Assembly: GCF_002813455.1 (NCBI RefSeq)
Contig: NZ_PHHE01000001.1
Span: forward strand, 4,081,001 to 4,145,000
DNA length: 64,000 bases
From: Pseudomonas baetica
GTDB lineage: Bacteria; Pseudomonadota; Gammaproteobacteria; Pseudomonadales; Pseudomonadaceae
Direction of reading: 5' to 3'
Shown: piece after piece, positions 17,742 through 29,079 of the stretch
Layout of the letters: each line of letters begins with the position of its first letter
Position numbering within the stretch: position 1 is the first letter of the stretch
Translations under genes and position numbers: made by a program
Notes under the pieces: generated by a model
Database searches by the model: none
What the model was told of the DNA's origin: nothing
What the model saw: only the letters and a program-made list of their open reading frames with translations

Positions 17742-18983
17742 TCACGCAGACGCCGCGTCTTTGTAAGCCTTCAACGCCTTCAGTCGTTCACGCTTGAGCG
17801 CTTCGCCTAGCTCCGGCCCCTTGAACCCCTTCTCCAGCAACGGTTGCGCCGCCACGCCGCGGGCCACATTGGCCGCGCCACGCAGGTAATCCGCCTGTGG
17901 GTAACTTCTCTGCTCAAGCCCTTTGCGCCCCCTTGCGTCCATCTCGCATGCGGCAACGAACTCCTCAAAGCGCTGCGGTCGGCGATACACATCGAAGCTC
18001 TGCAGCAGCTCCAGCAAAGTCGAAGCTTTCAGCTCCAGGGCGCGATGTCCATGGGTGTGGTACTGACCGACCAGCAATGCCAACTCCTGACAGTCCTTCG
18101 GTACCTTGAAGCGCTCATTGACCGCTTTGATCGGCTTTAACCCTTTGTGCTCGTGGGCGATATGTCGCGGCCATTCTGCTTCCGGGGTCAGGCCCTTGCC
18201 GAGGTCGTGCAGCAGACAAGCCCAGCGCACGGTCAGCGGCTGTTTGTGCAGCGCTGCTTGCTCCAGCACGCTGAGAGTGTGGATGCCGCTGTCGATTTCC
18301 GGGTGGTGTATTTCTGGCTGCGGCACGCCGAACAGCACATCGACTTCGGGCATCAACTCTTTCAAAGCGCCGCAATCGCGCAGCACCTGAATGAATACCT
18401 GCGGGTGATCTTCCATCAACGCCTTGGATATTTCTTTCCAGCTGCGTTCTGCCGTCAGCGCTTGCAGCTCGCCGGATTCGCTGAGCTGTCGCATCAACTC
18501 CAGGGTTTCGCAGGCAACTGTAAAACCAAGCCCGGCATAGCGGGCAGCAAAGCGGGCAACGCGTAATACACGCAAAGGATCTTCGGCGAATGCCGGGGAT
18601 ACGTGGCGCAGAATTCGATCTTCGAGATCGCGCTGACCGTTATACGGGTCGATCAGATGCTGGTAACTTTCATCATCTTCGGCGACGGCCATGGCGTTAA
18701 TGGTCAGATCGCGGCGGATCAGGTCCTCTTCAAGCGTGACCTCAGGGCTGGCGTGAAAAGTAAACCCGCCGTAACCGCGCCCGCTCTTGCGCTCGGTGCG
18801 GGCGAGGGCATATTCCTCACCGGTTTTTGGGTGAAGAAATACCGGGAAGTCTGCACCGATCGCGCGGTAACCCAGACCGAGCATCTTTTCTGCCGTCGTG
18901 CCGACCACTACCCGATCAATATCGGTGACCGGTTTGCCCAGCAAACGATCGCGTACCGCGCCGCCGACCTTATAAATCTGCAT
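17742..18983 (-). CDS. cca: multifunctional CCA tRNA nucleotidyltransferase
   Basis: The 413-residue class II enzyme adds and repairs the tRNA CCA end. The N-terminal nucleotidyltransferase has [21 protein letters not shown] (catalytic D-x-D) and [10 protein letters not shown]; then [20 protein letters not shown]. The C-terminal HD phosphohydrolase has [12 protein letters not shown]. Length and order match the E. coli type with HD domain. The stop codon lies only a few bases from a REPIN. Confidence 0.97.
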   Translation of the reverse strand: MQIYKVGGAVRDRLLGKPVTDIDRVVVGTTAEKMLGLGYRAIGADFPVFLHPKTGEEYALARTERKSGRGYGGFTFHASPEVTLEEDLIRRDLTINAMAVAEDDESYQHLIDPYNGQRDLEDRILRHVSPAFAEDPLRVLRVARFAARYAGLGFTVACETLELMRQLSESGELQALTAERSWKEISKALMEDHPQVFIQVLRDCGALKELMPEVDVLFGVPQPEIHHPEIDSGIHTLSVLEQAALHKQPLTVRWACLLHDLGKGLTPEAEWPRHIAHEHKGLKPIKAVNERFKVPKDCQELALLVGQYHTHGHRALELKASTLLELLQSFDVYRRPQRFEEFVAACEMDARGRKGLEQRSYPQADYLRGAANVARGVAAQPLLEKGFKGPELGEALKRERLKALKAYKDAASA

Positions 18984-19046
18984 AAAAAACCTCCATTAGC
19001 CCGACAGGATAACCCTTGCGTCGCGCTTTCGGAGGCCGAAACGGGA

Positions 19047-20609
19047 TCAAAGATGAATGACGGCCAAGTCGAGCCGACCGTAATCGCCTTCGCTGTGCTC
19101 ACTGCGTGGCGGTACGTGATGGGTTTTCATGATCTGGTCGCCTTGCAGGGTTTCCAGATGAATGTCGAAGCCCCACAAGCGATGCAGGTGTTTGAGCACC
19201 TCTTCGGTGGAGTCGCCCAGAGGCTTGCGATCGTGTTGCTGGTGGCGCAAGGTCAGTGAGCGATCACCGCGACGATCGATGCTGTATATCTGCACGTTTG
19301 GCTCGCGATTGCCGAGGTTGTATTGCGCGGCCAGGGTTTCGCGGATGATTCGATAACCGGTTTCGTCATGGATCGCCGGTACCAGCAGATCGTCCTTCTG
19401 GTCATCATCGAGGATGCTGAACAGCTTCAGATCGCGGATCACTTTCGGTGACAGATACTGCAGGATAAAACTCTCGTCCTTGAAGCTGCTCATGGCGAAC
19501 TTGATGCTCGACAGCCAATCGGTCCCGGCAATATCCGGAAACCAGTGACGGTCTTCCTCAGTGGGTTCTTCGCACATGCGCCGGATGTCACGGTACATGG
19601 CAAAGCCCAGCGCATAGGGGTTGATGCCGCTGTAGTAGGGGCTGTCGAAACCGGGCTGGAACACCACGCTGGTGTGCGACGTCAGGAACTCCATCATGAA
19701 ACCGTCGGTGACCAGGCCTTCGTCGTACAGGTCATTCATCAGCGTGTAGTGCCAGAATGTCGCCCAGCCTTCGTTCATCACTTGAGTCTGACGTTGTGGA
19801 TAAAAGTACTGCGCGATCTTGCGCACGATCCGCACGATCTCGCGCTGCCAAGGCTCTAGCAGTGGTGCGTGCTTCTCGATGAAGTACAGAATGTTTTCCT
19901 GCGGCTCGGCCGGGAAGCGCGCGTTGTCCTTGTCGCTGTACTTGTCCGCGCCTTTGGGGATGGTGCGCCATAGATCGTTGATCTGCTTTTGCAGGTGTTC
20001 TTCACGATCCTTCTGCCGCCGCCGTTCCTCCTCGGCGGAAATCGGGTACGGACGTTTGTAGCGGTCAACGCCGTAGTTCATCAGCGCATGACAGGAGTCC
20101 AGCAAGTCTTCCACCGCATCGATGCCGTGGCGCTCCTCGCATTGCATGATGTACTGCTTGGCGAACACCAGGTAATCAATGATCGAGCTGGCGTCGGTCC
20201 AGGTGCGGAACAGGTAATTGCCCTTGAAGAAACTGTTGTGACCGTAGCACGCGTGAGCCACCACCAGCGCCTGCATGCAGATGGTGTTTTCTTCCATCAG
20301 GTAGGCAATGCACGGATCGGAGTTGATCACGATCTCGTACGCCAGGCCCATCTGTCCGCGGCTGTAGGATTTTTCCGTGCTGAGGAAGTGCTTACCGTAG
20401 GACCAGTGGTGGTAACCCAGCGGCATGCCCACCGAGGCATACGCGTCCATCATCTGCTCGGCGGTGATCACTTCGATCTGGTTGGGATAGGTGTCCAGCG
20501 CATAGCCGGCCGCGATACGGGCGATTTCGCGGTCGTAGGTCTGGATCAGCTCGAATGTCCATTCGGAGCCGGTGGAAATGGGTTGGCGCTTCTGCTCTTT
20601 GGCGGTCAT
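19047..20609 (-). CDS. SpoVR family protein
   Basis: The 520-residue protein is a full-length SpoVR/Ycg[18 protein letters not shown] near the start, [26 protein letters not shown] and [12 protein letters not shown] in the middle. It belongs to the conserved stress operon with prkA and yeaH; its molecular activity is not known. The start overlaps the yeaH stop by ATGA. Confidence 0.95.
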   Translation of the reverse strand: MTAKEQKRQPISTGSEWTFELIQTYDREIARIAAGYALDTYPNQIEVITAEQMMDAYASVGMPLGYHHWSYGKHFLSTEKSYSRGQMGLAYEIVINSDPCIAYLMEENTICMQALVVAHACYGHNSFFKGNYLFRTWTDASSIIDYLVFAKQYIMQCEERHGIDAVEDLLDSCHALMNYGVDRYKRPYPISAEEERRRQKDREEHLQKQINDLWRTIPKGADKYSDKDNARFPAEPQENILYFIEKHAPLLEPWQREIVRIVRKIAQYFYPQRQTQVMNEGWATFWHYTLMNDLYDEGLVTDGFMMEFLTSHTSVVFQPGFDSPYYSGINPYALGFAMYRDIRRMCEEPTEEDRHWFPDIAGTDWLSSIKFAMSSFKDESFILQYLSPKVIRDLKLFSILDDDQKDDLLVPAIHDETGYRIIRETLAAQYNLGNREPNVQIYSIDRRGDRSLTLRHQQHDRKPLGDSTEEVLKHLHRLWGFDIHLETLQGDQIMKTHHVPPRSEHSEGDYGRLDLAVIHL

Positions 20610-21877
20610 GTCACTAACCTGCGCTGGAAGAGTTCACGGAAGACCGGATAGATATCCCCGGCCGAGACCAGCTGCTGCTGGGCAAACGTGTCGGAAAAGG
20701 CTTCGGCGATGCGTTCGTATTCGTACCACAAGGCCTGATGTTCGCGCGGGGTGATCTCCACGTAAGTGTAGTACTGCACAAACGGCATGATCTGGTTGAT
20801 CAGGATGTCGCGGCAGATCGGCGAGTCGTCGTTCCAGTTGTCACCGTCGGAAGCCTGCGCCGCGTAAATGTTCCACTCGTTGCTCGGGTAACGCTCGGCC
20901 ATGATCTCCTGCATCAGTTTCAGGGCGCTGGAAACGATGGTGCCGCCGGTTTCCCGTGAGTAGAAAAACTCCTCTTCGTCGACTTCCCGAGCGCTGGTGT
21001 GATGGCGGATGAACACGACGTCGATCTTGTCGTAGTTCCGTTTCAGAAACAGGTACAACAGGATGAAAAAGCGTTTGGCGATGTCCTTGGTCGCCTGGGT
21101 CATCGAGCCGGAGACGTCCATCAGGCAAAACATCACGGCTTTCGAACTGGGGTTCGGCTGCTTGATCAGCAGGTTGTATTTGAGGTCGAAAGTGTCGAGG
21201 AACGGCACGCGATGAATACGTGCACTGAGTTTCTCGATTTCCGCCTCGAGTTCCTGAATATCGCCGAAGTTGTCCGGTTCTTCGCGTCTCAGGCGCTCAA
21301 GTTCCGCCTTGGCTTCACGCAGTTTTGCCCGGCTGCTGCCCGACAAGGCAATGCGCCTTGCATGGGCCGAGCGAAGGGTGCGGATGATGTTGATCCGCGA
21401 CGGGTTGCCTTCGTTGCTGATCCCGGCCCGCACGGTTTTGAAGGTGTCGGTGCCGCTCAGATTGCGTTTGACCAGGTTTGGCAGTTCGAGGTCTTCGAAC
21501 ATGAATTCGAGGAATTCTTCCTGAGTGATCTGGAAGACGAATTCGTCCATGCCCTCGCCGGAGTTGCCGGCCTTGCCCGGGCCGCGTCCGCCACCGCCTC
21601 CCGGCGGGCGGGCGATGTGTTCGCCGGCGGTGAATTCCTTGTTACCCGGATGCACCACGGTCTGCTTGCCGCCACGGCCGTGGTGAAGCACCGGTTCGTC
21701 GATGTCGCGACCGGGAATGCTGATCTGTTCGCCGTGTTCCATATCAGTGATGGAGCGCCGGCTGACTGCCTCTTCGACAGCCTTCTTGATGTGATCACGG
21801 TAACGCCGCAGGAAACGCTGGCGGTTCACCGTGCTCTTGTTCTTGCCATTGAGACGTCGGTCGATCACATAGCTCAT
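20606..21877 (-). CDS. YeaH/YhbH family protein (DUF444)
   Basis: Start ATG 21877 ([20 protein letters not shown]) has GGAGGG upstream; the frame is open 17 codons earlier without support. The 423-residue product has a glycine-rich stretch ([10 protein letters not shown], about residues 95-105), a coiled-coil-like segment near 195-225, and a C-terminal von Willebrand A-like domain with a MIDAS motif [12 protein letters not shown]. It is the middle gene of prkA-yeaH-spoVR and probably works with the PrkA kinase (operon inference). Confidence 0.94.
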   Translation of the reverse strand: MSYVIDRRLNGKNKSTVNRQRFLRRYRDHIKKAVEEAVSRRSITDMEHGEQISIPGRDIDEPVLHHGRGGKQTVVHPGNKEFTAGEHIARPPGGGGGRGPGKAGNSGEGMDEFVFQITQEEFLEFMFEDLELPNLVKRNLSGTDTFKTVRAGISNEGNPSRINIIRTLRSAHARRIALSGSSRAKLREAKAELERLRREEPDNFGDIQELEAEIEKLSARIHRVPFLDTFDLKYNLLIKQPNPSSKAVMFCLMDVSGSMTQATKDIAKRFFILLYLFLKRNYDKIDVVFIRHHTSAREVDEEEFFYSRETGGTIVSSALKLMQEIMAERYPSNEWNIYAAQASDGDNWNDDSPICRDILINQIMPFVQYYTYVEITPREHQALWYEYERIAEAFSDTFAQQQLVSAGDIYPVFRELFQRRLVT

Positions 21878-21893
21878 ACGTGGCCCTCCGGGC

Positions 21894-21996
21894 AGCTTCA
21901 AGTTGTGAGCTGCGCGCTGCAAGAACAAACAGCGACCCTGCTTTCAAGGTTCACGCGTTTTGTTCTTGCCGCTCGCAGCTTGAAGCTTGTAGCTGT
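21894..21996. repeat. imperfect inverted repeat between prkA and yeaH
   Basis: GCTTCAAGTTGTGAGCTGCG with CGCTGCAAGAACAA is mirrored by TTGTTCTTGCCGCTCGCAGC with TTGAAGC. The two arms are mostly complementary over about 28 bases around a 40-base loop. The CTTGAAGC/GCAAGAAC words resemble a dispersed fluorescens repeat, not REP. It could lower read-through from prkA into yeaH. Confidence 0.65.
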
Positions 21997-21997
21997 T

Positions 21998-23920
21998 TTA
22001 CTGCGATTTCCGGACCCGTAGGTACCATTCGGACAGCAGACGTACCTGTTTGTCGGTGTAGCCGCGTTCGACCATTCGAGTGACGAAGTCGTTGTGCTTC
22101 TGTTGATCCTCTTTGCTGGCCTTGGCATTGAAGCTGATGACTGGCAGCAGATCTTCGGTGTTCGAGAACATTTTCTTCTCGATGACCACCCGCAGTTTTT
22201 CGTAGCTGAGCCAGGTCGGGTTTTTGCCGTTGTTGTTGGCCCGTGCGCGCAGTACGAAGTTGACGATTTCGTTGCGGAAATCCTTCGGATTGCTGATGCC
22301 CGCCGGTTTTTCGATTTTCTCCAGTTCTTCGTTCAGGGCGACGCGGTTGAGGATCTCGCCGGTTTCCGGATCGCGGTATTCCTGATCCTGAATCCAGAAG
22401 TCCGCGTACAGCACGTAGCGGTCGAAGATGTTCTGGCCGTACTCGCTGTAAGACTCGAGATACGCGGTCTGGATTTCCTTGCCGATGAATTCGATATAAC
22501 GCGGGGCCAGGTATTCCTTCAGGTAGCGCAGATAACGTTCACGGGTTTCGGCCTGGAACTGTTCCTGTTCGATCTGTTGTTCCAGCACATACAGCAGATG
22601 CACCGGGTTGGCGGCGATTTCGTGCGGATCGAAGTTGAACACCTTGGACAGGATCTTGAACGCAAAGCGGGTCGAAAGACCGTTCATGCCTTCGTCGACA
22701 CCGGCCGAGTCGCGGTATTCCTGGATTGATTTGGCTTTCGGATCGGTGTCCTTGAGATTTTCGCCGTCGTACACGCGCATCTTCGAATAGATGTTGGAGT
22801 TTTCCGGCTCTTTGAGGCGTGACAGTACGGTGAACTGCGCCAGCATCTTCAAGGTGTCCGGCGCGCAATGGGCCTTGGCCAGGGAGCTGTTGAACAGCAG
22901 TTTGTCGTAGATCTTCACCTCATCGCTCACGCGCAGGCAGTACGGCACTTTGACGATGTAGATCCGGTCGATGAAGGCTTCGTTGTTCTTGTTGTTGCGG
23001 AAGGTGTGCCACTCCGATTCGTTGGAGTGGGCCAGCAGAATCCCGGTGAACGGAATCGCGCCGAGGCCTTCGGTACTGTTGTAGTTGCCTTCCTGAGTGG
23101 CGGTCAGCAGTGGGTGCAGCACCTTGATCGGTGCCTTGAACATTTCGACGAATTCCATCAGACCCTGGTTGGCGCGGCACAGCGCACCGGAGTAGCTGTA
23201 GGCGTCGGCGTCGTTCTGTGGGTATTCCTCGAGTTTGCGGATGTCGACCTTGCCGACCAGAGCGGAGATGTCCTGGTTGTTCTCGTCGCCAGGTTCGGTC
23301 TTGGCCACGGCGATCTGGTTGAGGATCGACGGGTACAGTTTGACCACGCGGAACTGACTGATGTCGCCGCCGAATTCGGCCAGGCGTTTGGTCGCCCATG
23401 GCGACATGATGGTGTTCAGGTAGCGCCGCGGGATGCCAAAGTCTTCCTCAAGGATCGCGCCATCTTCGGTGGCGTTGAACAGACCCAGCGGGGACTCGAA
23501 CACCGGCGAGCCCTTGATCGCATAGAACGGCACTTTCTCGATCAGCTGTTTGAGCTTCTCGGCCAGGGACGACTTACCGCCGCCGACCGGGCCAAGCAGG
23601 TAAAGGATCTGTTTCTTCTCTTCCAGGCCTTGGGCGGCGTGGCGGAAATACGACACGATCTGGTCGATGCATTCTTCCATCCCGTGGAAGTCTTCAAAGG
23701 CCGGGTAGCGACGAATCACCTTGTTGGAGAAGATGCGCGACAGCCTCGAGTTGGTCGAGGTGTCGAGCAACTCTGGCTCACCGATGGCCAGCAGTAGACG
23801 CTCGGCGGCGGAAACGTAGGCGCTGCGATCCTTTTTGCACAGTTCCAGATACTCCTGCAGCGAGAGTTCTTCCTGGCGTGTGGACTCGAAGCGTTGTTGG
23901 AAGTGGCTAAAGATACTCAT
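21998..23920 (-). CDS. prkA: PrkA family serine protein kinase (AAA+ type)
   Basis: I start at ATG 23920 (MSIFSHFQQRFESTRQEELS), which has GAGGTGA upstream; the open frame continues 89 codons further into non-coding DNA. The 640-residue protein has an AAA+ part with the Walker A motif LLGPVGGGKSSLAEKL and a C-terminal PrkA kinase-like domain. E. coli YeaG is the counterpart, linked to nitrogen starvation and sigma-S. It is the first gene of prkA-yeaH-spoVR, and a palindromic leader precedes it. Confidence 0.95.
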   Translation of the reverse strand: MSIFSHFQQRFESTRQEELSLQEYLELCKKDRSAYVSAAERLLLAIGEPELLDTSTNSRLSRIFSNKVIRRYPAFEDFHGMEECIDQIVSYFRHAAQGLEEKKQILYLLGPVGGGKSSLAEKLKQLIEKVPFYAIKGSPVFESPLGLFNATEDGAILEEDFGIPRRYLNTIMSPWATKRLAEFGGDISQFRVVKLYPSILNQIAVAKTEPGDENNQDISALVGKVDIRKLEEYPQNDADAYSYSGALCRANQGLMEFVEMFKAPIKVLHPLLTATQEGNYNSTEGLGAIPFTGILLAHSNESEWHTFRNNKNNEAFIDRIYIVKVPYCLRVSDEVKIYDKLLFNSSLAKAHCAPDTLKMLAQFTVLSRLKEPENSNIYSKMRVYDGENLKDTDPKAKSIQEYRDSAGVDEGMNGLSTRFAFKILSKVFNFDPHEIAANPVHLLYVLEQQIEQEQFQAETRERYLRYLKEYLAPRYIEFIGKEIQTAYLESYSEYGQNIFDRYVLYADFWIQDQEYRDPETGEILNRVALNEELEKIEKPAGISNPKDFRNEIVNFVLRARANNNGKNPTWLSYEKLRVVIEKKMFSNTEDLLPVISFNAKASKEDQQKHNDFVTRMVERGYTDKQVRLLSEWYLRVRKSQ

Positions 23921-23975
23921 GACGTCACCTCGCTCGATACGTGGAGCCGACGCCGGATCACTCAGTCGCTGCTGG

Positions 23976-24001
23976 CAAACAACTGCTGTGGCAGCTGTTT
24001 G
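23976..24001 (-). promoter_or_regulatory. palindrome in the prkA leader (proximal)
   Basis: CAAACAACTGC and GCAGCTGTTTG flank TGTG, one mismatch in 11. It lies 56-81 bases upstream of the prkA start, either an RNA hairpin in the leader or a protein-binding site. Confidence 0.5.
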
Positions 24002-24016
24002 TTTACCCCCCAGAAC

Positions 24017-24043
24017 ACTTTCACGACCGACAATCGTGAAAGT
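24017..24043 (-). promoter_or_regulatory. perfect 10-bp palindrome in the prkA upstream region (distal)
   Basis: ACTTTCACGA and TCGTGAAAGT are perfect inverted copies spaced by seven bases, about 97 bases before the prkA start. Length and spacing fit a dimeric operator as well as a hairpin. I recognise no named regulator consensus. Confidence 0.5.
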
Positions 24044-24154
24044 CACTCCCGATGACCCGTGCGCCGGTGTACCGGCTCTCCCCTGTTTTGGATGGCCTGG
24101 GCTTAAGGATAGTTGGGAATTCGCGAGGTAAAGGCGAGATACGTAATTATGTGT

Positions 24155-24205
24155 GGCAGACCGTTCGTCTGCCGCGCGCAGGCCCACGGGAGCCGGGGCC
24201 TGCGC
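24155..24205 (-). terminator. two GC-rich hairpins after glpE
   Basis: GGCAGAC/GTCTGCC (24155-24173) and GCGCAGGCCC/GGGCCTGCGC (24176-24205) are both perfect stems, 13 bases beyond the glpE stop. A run of seven T on the minus strand stands before the second hairpin rather than after it, so these are not classic intrinsic terminators. Confidence 0.5.
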
Positions 24206-24217
24206 ATGACAAAAAAA

Positions 24218-24547
24218 TTATTCGGCGGTGCCTTGCGCAGTTTCCGCAGGATAAGTCGTACGCCACAGCTCGAAGCCGCCGTCCATGCTGTAGACGTCAG
24301 AAAAGCCTTGGCTTATCAGGTAGGCTGCGGCGCCCTGGCTGGAGTTGCCGTGATAGCAGACGACCACCGTCGGCGCATCGAGGTCGGCGCCTTGAATGAA
24401 AGCGTGCAGCGAATGGTTGTCCAGGTGCTTCGAGCCACTGATGTGCAGGGCGGCAAAAGTCGCAGGGTCGCGGACGTCGACCACCACTGCACCTTGCTCA
24501 CGCAGGGCCTGGGCCTGTTCCGGGGGGATTCGTTTGAATTCGCTCAT
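24218..24547 (-). CDS. glpE: thiosulfate sulfurtransferase GlpE
   Basis: The 109-residue single-domain rhodanese has the active cysteine in [14 protein letters not shown] and the family strand [13 protein letters not shown]. It transfers sulfane sulfur from thiosulfate to acceptors such as cyanide or thioredoxin. Length equals E. coli GlpE. It lies 33 bases after apaH, as in P. aeruginosa. Confidence 0.92.
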   Translation of the reverse strand: MSEFKRIPPEQAQALREQGAVVVDVRDPATFAALHISGSKHLDNHSLHAFIQGADLDAPTVVVCYHGNSSQGAAAYLISQGFSDVYSMDGGFELWRTTYPAETAQGTAE

Positions 24548-24580
24548 GGCGGGTTCCTGTTGCTCGGCTGAACGCCCAGT

Positions 24581-25462
24581 TTAACGCGGGGCGCTGACTG
24601 GGGCGGTTTCGGGGATAAGTGGTGCGACTGATGAGGCAAGCTCGCCGTGTTCGTCGCATTTGCACGACACGCGCTCGCCGCTGTCGACGTTCATCAGGGT
24701 CAGGCTGCCGCCCCAGACACAACCGGTGTCCAGCGCCGAGATGCCAGGCTCCTGGATATTGCCTTCCAGCGCCGCCCAGTGGCCGAAGATAATTCTCAGG
24801 CCGCGGGTCTTGCGCTCCTTGTGCTGGAACCACGGTTTGTAACCGGGCGGCGCGGTATCGAGGCCTTCCTTGCTCTTGAGGTCGAGCTTGCCTTCGGCGG
24901 TGCAGAAGCGCATGCGCGTGAAATAGTTGGTGATGACGCGCAGGCGGCTTACACCCTTGAGATCGTTGTCCCATTTCGACGGCTCATTGCCATACATGCC
25001 ATCAAGGAAGGCTGGATACAGATGGTCATCACGCAGCGCGGTTTCAACTTCGGCGGCGCACTTCAGGGCACGACGCAGCGACCATTGCGGTGGAATACCC
25101 GCATGCGCCATGGCGACATCGCGCTGCTCGTCGTAGTGCATCAGCTTCTGCTGACGCAGCCATTCCAACAGTTCAGGAGCATCCGGCGCCTCAATGATCT
25201 CGCGCAGTGTGTCGGACTTCTTCAAGCGTTCGATGTGTTTGCTGGCCGCCAGCAAGTGCAAGTCGTGATTGCCGAGCACGCAGACCAGCGATTCACGCAT
25301 GCCATAAAGGAAGCGCAGGGTCTCCAGTGACTGCGGGCCGCGGTTAACCAGATCGCCAACCAGCCAGAGCTGATCGAGCTTCGGGTCGAAAGCGACCTGC
25401 TTGAGCAGGCACTTGAGCGGCTCGAGGCAGCCTTGCAAGTCGCCTACAGCATACGTCGCCAT
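24581..25462 (-). CDS. apaH: symmetrical bis(5'-nucleosyl)-tetraphosphatase ApaH
   Basis: The 293-residue calcineurin-type phosphatase hydrolyses Ap4A to two ADP and can decap Np4-capped RNA. The metal-site motifs are [18 protein letters not shown] and [11 protein letters not shown], with MAHAGIPP and [11 protein letters not shown] further on. Its start overlaps the apaG stop by one base (TGATG). Confidence 0.96.
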   Translation of the reverse strand: MATYAVGDLQGCLEPLKCLLKQVAFDPKLDQLWLVGDLVNRGPQSLETLRFLYGMRESLVCVLGNHDLHLLAASKHIERLKKSDTLREIIEAPDAPELLEWLRQQKLMHYDEQRDVAMAHAGIPPQWSLRRALKCAAEVETALRDDHLYPAFLDGMYGNEPSKWDNDLKGVSRLRVITNYFTRMRFCTAEGKLDLKSKEGLDTAPPGYKPWFQHKERKTRGLRIIFGHWAALEGNIQEPGISALDTGCVWGGSLTLMNVDSGERVSCKCDEHGELASSVAPLIPETAPVSAPR

Positions 25463-25842
25463 CAGTGCAAGGCTCCGGGGACGGCAAGGCGAAAGGGCTT
25501 AATGATGGCGTCGAAATGCTTGCCGTCGTCGGCGACCATTTCGTAGGTGCCCTGCATGGTGCCGACCTTGGTGGTCATCACCGTGCCGCTGCTGTAGGTG
25601 TGGCTTTTGCCCACCTCGATCAACGGTTGCTGGCCGACCACGCCTGCGCCGCGAACTTCTTCTTTATGCCCGTCACCGTCGGTGATCACCCAGTGCCGCG
25701 ACATCAGTCGGGCGGGCATCTGGCCATTGTTCTCTACGGTGATGGTATAGGCGAAGGCGAAGCGGTCGTGCTCGGGTTGCGATTGGTCTGCCAGATAGTG
25801 GGTTACGACGCTGACATCGACCTGGTAACGGGAATCGGACAT
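25462..25842 (-). CDS. apaG: ApaG protein
   Basis: The 126-residue ApaG/F-box-A-like beta-sandwich has [20 protein letters not shown] and [20 protein letters not shown]. It binds divalent metal and possibly nucleotides; the biological role is unsettled. It is coupled to apaH. Confidence 0.95.
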   Translation of the reverse strand: MSDSRYQVDVSVVTHYLADQSQPEHDRFAFAYTITVENNGQMPARLMSRHWVITDGDGHKEEVRGAGVVGQQPLIEVGKSHTYSSGTVMTTKVGTMQGTYEMVADDGKHFDAIIKPFRLAVPGALH

Positions 25843-25955
25843 GCAAGAGGCCTTAAACGAAGCGGAACGCGGGGCGTAGCTGATGGGGAATCAGTCTAGG
25901 CAAGTATCGGGCAGTAAACCAGAGTGGCGTCCTGCCCGATAGCGTTCATCGCCGG

Positions 25956-26774
25956 TCAGTCGACGGCGGGGGAGGCCGGGACTTGTACAGCGAGCTGGTC
26001 GGCCAGGCGCACGAAGGCGGCCAGATCCAGTTGCTCCGGACGCAAGCTGCCATCAACTCCGGCCGCTTCGATCTCGGCATTGCTGAGCAATTGCTTGAGT
26101 GTGTTGCGCAAGGTTTTGCGGCGCTGGTTGAAGGCTTCGCGGACGACGCGCTCCAGCAATTTGTGATCCTTGGCCGGGTGCGGCAGCACGGCGTGGGGCA
26201 CCAGGCGCACGATCGCCGAATCAACCTTTGGCGGCGGATTGAATGCACCCGGGCCGACGTTGAACAGGTGTTCCACGCGGCAATGGTACTGGACCATGAT
26301 CGACAGGCGACCCCAGTCACCGCCACCCGGGCCTGCGGCCAGACGCTCGACCACTTCCTTCTGCAACATGAAATGCATGTCGCGAATGATGCCGGCGTTG
26401 TTCAGCAGGTGGAAGATCAGTGGCGTCGAGATGTTGTACGGCAGGTTGCCGACGACGCGCAGGCTGTTTGGCGCAGCGTTGAGCGTATTGAAGTCGAACT
26501 TCAGTGCATCACCCTGATGCAGGTTGAAGTTGCTCTTGCCGGCAAACTGCTGGTTGAGGATCGGGATCAGGTCCTTGTCCAGTTCCACTACGTCGAGTTG
26601 CGCGCCGGAGTTGAGCAGGCCGGCGGTCAGCGCACCCTGACCCGGGCCGATTTCCAGCAAGCGGTCTTCGGATTTGGCACTGATGGAGCGCAGGATGCGG
26701 TCGATGACGCCGGCATCGTGCAGGAAGTTCTGGCCAAAGCGCTTGCGCGCCTTGTGTTGGTATTGCTCGGTCAT
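25956..26774 (-). CDS. rsmA: 16S rRNA (A1518/A1519-N6)-dimethyltransferase RsmA
   Basis: The 272-residue KsgA-type methyltransferase dimethylates two adenines in helix 45 of 16S rRNA. It shows [10 protein letters not shown], the SAM-binding [22 protein letters not shown] and the catalytic NLPY motif ([13 protein letters not shown]). The ATG overlaps the pdxA stop (ATGA). Here rsmA means KsgA, not the CsrA-like regulator of the same name. Confidence 0.97.
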   Translation of the reverse strand: MTEQYQHKARKRFGQNFLHDAGVIDRILRSISAKSEDRLLEIGPGQGALTAGLLNSGAQLDVVELDKDLIPILNQQFAGKSNFNLHQGDALKFDFNTLNAAPNSLRVVGNLPYNISTPLIFHLLNNAGIIRDMHFMLQKEVVERLAAGPGGGDWGRLSIMVQYHCRVEHLFNVGPGAFNPPPKVDSAIVRLVPHAVLPHPAKDHKLLERVVREAFNQRRKTLRNTLKQLLSNAEIEAAGVDGSLRPEQLDLAAFVRLADQLAVQVPASPAVD

Positions 26775-27760
26775 AAACGGGTCTCGGCCATCTGGTAGGC
26801 GGTTTCCAGGGCGACTTGCAGGCTGCCGGTGTCGATTTTGCCGCTGCCGGCCAGATCCAGGGCGGTGCCATGATCGACCGAAGTGCGGATGATCGGCAGG
26901 CCGAGGGTCACGTTGACGGCGGCGCCGAAGCCTTTGTACTTCAGCACGGGCAGGCCCTGGTCGTGGTACATCGCCAGCACTGCGTCGCAGTGCTCCAGAT
27001 ATTTGGGGGTAAACAGAGTGTCGGCAGGCAGCGGGCCACGAAGGTCCATGCCCTCACCGCGCAGGCGCTCTAATGTTGGTTCGATGATGTCGATTTCTTC
27101 ATGGCCCAGGTGTCCGCCTTCACCGGCGTGCGGGTTGAGTCCGCACACAAGTATGCGTGGCTGGGCGATGCCGAATTTTTCTTGCAGGTCGGCGTGCAGA
27201 ATCCGCGTGACCCGCTCCAGCCGCTCCGGTGTGATTGCATCGGCAATCTCGCGCAGGGGCAGGTGAGTGGTGACCAGTGCCACGCGCAAACCGCGTGTGG
27301 CAAGCATCATCACCACTTGTGCGGTGTGGGTCAGGTCGGCGAGAAATTCCGTATGTCCGGAGAACGCGATGCCCGACTCATTGATCACGCCTTTGTGTAC
27401 TGGCGCGGTGATCATCCCGGCGAAATCGCCGTTCAGGCAGCCGTTGCCGGCGCGGGTCAGGGTTTCGAGGACGAAAGCGGCATTGGCCTTGTCCAGTTGC
27501 CCGGCGACTACGGGGGCGCTGAGCGGTGTATCCCAGACGTAAAGGCTGTTTGCCGGCGCCGGAGCGTCCGGCCAGTGATCCGGCCCGACCTCCAGCAGGT
27601 TGACGGTCAGCCCCAGTTGCGCGGCCCGCTCAAGGAGCAGGTCGCGGCTGGTGATGGCGATCAGGGGATGTGGCTGGGCTTGCGAGGCGAGCAGCAGGCA
27701 CAGGTCGGGACCGATGCCGGCTGGTTCGCCGGGTGTCAGCGCGAAACGCTGGGGTTTCAC
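26771..27760 (-). CDS. pdxA: 4-hydroxythreonine-4-phosphate dehydrogenase PdxA
   Basis: The 329-residue enzyme oxidises 4-phosphohydroxy-threonine in pyridoxal phosphate synthesis. It opens [17 protein letters not shown]. Metal-binding histidines lie in [12 protein letters not shown] and in [12 protein letters not shown]; the C-terminus has [13 protein letters not shown]. It overlaps both neighbours (surA, rsmA) by four bases. Confidence 0.97.
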   Translation of the reverse strand: MKPQRFALTPGEPAGIGPDLCLLLASQAQPHPLIAITSRDLLLERAAQLGLTVNLLEVGPDHWPDAPAPANSLYVWDTPLSAPVVAGQLDKANAAFVLETLTRAGNGCLNGDFAGMITAPVHKGVINESGIAFSGHTEFLADLTHTAQVVMMLATRGLRVALVTTHLPLREIADAITPERLERVTRILHADLQEKFGIAQPRILVCGLNPHAGEGGHLGHEEIDIIEPTLERLRGEGMDLRGPLPADTLFTPKYLEHCDAVLAMYHDQGLPVLKYKGFGAAVNVTLGLPIIRTSVDHGTALDLAGSGKIDTGSLQVALETAYQMAETRL

Positions 27761-29079
27761 TGCGCTGCCTGGTCTGCACCAGGGAGTTTGATCTCTACGT
27801 ACGCTTCGTCACGGATCTGACGCAGCCAGGTTTGCAGCTCTTCATCGTATTTGCGGTTACGCAGTACGGTCATGGCTTGCTGCTCGCGAGCCTGTTCGGT
27901 GCTGTCCGTGGCGCGACGGCCAAGGACTTCCAGAACGTGCCAGCCGTATTGAGTCTGGAACGGCTTGGACAGCTGACCTTGTGGGGTCTTGGCCATCACT
28001 TCGCGGAACTCCGGCACCAGTACGTTCGGGTCGATCCAGTTCAGGTCGCCGCCGTTAAGCGCGGAGCCCGGGTCTTCGGAGTAACTTTTTGCCAAAGTGG
28101 CGAAATCTTCACCCGCCACGATGCGCTCATACAACGACTGAACCAAGGCTTTGGTCTTGGCTTCGTCGCGGATCGGGCTCGGCTTGACCAGGATGTGGCG
28201 CACATGCACTTCATCACGGGTCTGGGCTTCGCCGCCGCGCTTGGCCAACAGCTTCAGGATGATGAAACCGCCTGGAGTGCGTGCCGGTTGAGTCACGTCG
28301 CCAACGGCCATGCTGCTCAGCTCGCGATCGAACGGCGGTGGCAATTGAGCGGCTTTACGCCAGCCCATGTCGCCGCCTTCCAGTGCGTTGTCGCTGGCGG
28401 ATTTGGCCACGGCCAACTGACCGAAGTCAGCGCCTTGCTTAAGCTGCTGGTAAACCTCCATGGCCTGACGCGCGGCGTTCTGAATCGCTTCAGAGTTGGC
28501 GCTTTCCGGGGTCGGGATCAGGATGTTGGCCAGGTGCAGCTCTTCTGACAATTGCATCTTGCCCAGGTCGGAAGCGAGGAAGTTCTTCACTTCCTGCTCG
28601 GACACCTGAATGCGTTCGGCCACTCGGCGCTGACGAACACGGCTGATGACCATCTCGCGGCGGATCTGGTCGCGGGCGTCGTCATAAGACAGGCCGTCGC
28701 GAGCCAGAGCAGCGCGGAACTGATCCACGCTCATGTTGTTGCGCTGGGCGATGGTGCCAACCGCCTGGTTCAGCTCTTCATCGGTGATGCGGATACCAGA
28801 ACGTTCGCCGATCTGCAGTTGCAGGTTTTCGACGATCAGGCGCTCAAGCACCTGTTGGTCCAGCACGCCCGGAGGCGGCAGACCGCCCCCGCGCTTGGCG
28901 ATGGTCTGCTGAACTTCATGGACGCGTTGATCCAGTTGGCTCTGCATGACCACGTCGTTGTCGACGATCGCTACCACTTTATCGATGGACTGTACTGCGG
29001 CGTTCGCCGCAGTACCCAGGAACAGCGCGCCCAGCATCAGCGGGCGCAGACAATCAGAAAGCTTGGTCTTCACGTTCAC
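27757..29079 (-). CDS. surA: periplasmic chaperone/peptidyl-prolyl isomerase SurA
   Basis: The 440-residue protein has a signal peptide (cleavage near [10 protein letters not shown]), an N-terminal chaperone domain, and two parvulin repeats near residues 180-280 and 290-390 ([12 protein letters not shown] and [13 protein letters not shown]). It escorts outer-membrane proteins, including LptD, to the BAM complex. Its first codons overlap the end of lptD by 26 bases. Confidence 0.97.
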   Translation of the reverse strand: MNVKTKLSDCLRPLMLGALFLGTAANAAVQSIDKVVAIVDNDVVMQSQLDQRVHEVQQTIAKRGGGLPPPGVLDQQVLERLIVENLQLQIGERSGIRITDEELNQAVGTIAQRNNMSVDQFRAALARDGLSYDDARDQIRREMVISRVRQRRVAERIQVSEQEVKNFLASDLGKMQLSEELHLANILIPTPESANSEAIQNAARQAMEVYQQLKQGADFGQLAVAKSASDNALEGGDMGWRKAAQLPPPFDRELSSMAVGDVTQPARTPGGFIILKLLAKRGGEAQTRDEVHVRHILVKPSPIRDEAKTKALVQSLYERIVAGEDFATLAKSYSEDPGSALNGGDLNWIDPNVLVPEFREVMAKTPQGQLSKPFQTQYGWHVLEVLGRRATDSTEQAREQQAMTVLRNRKYDEELQTWLRQIRDEAYVEIKLPGADQAAQ

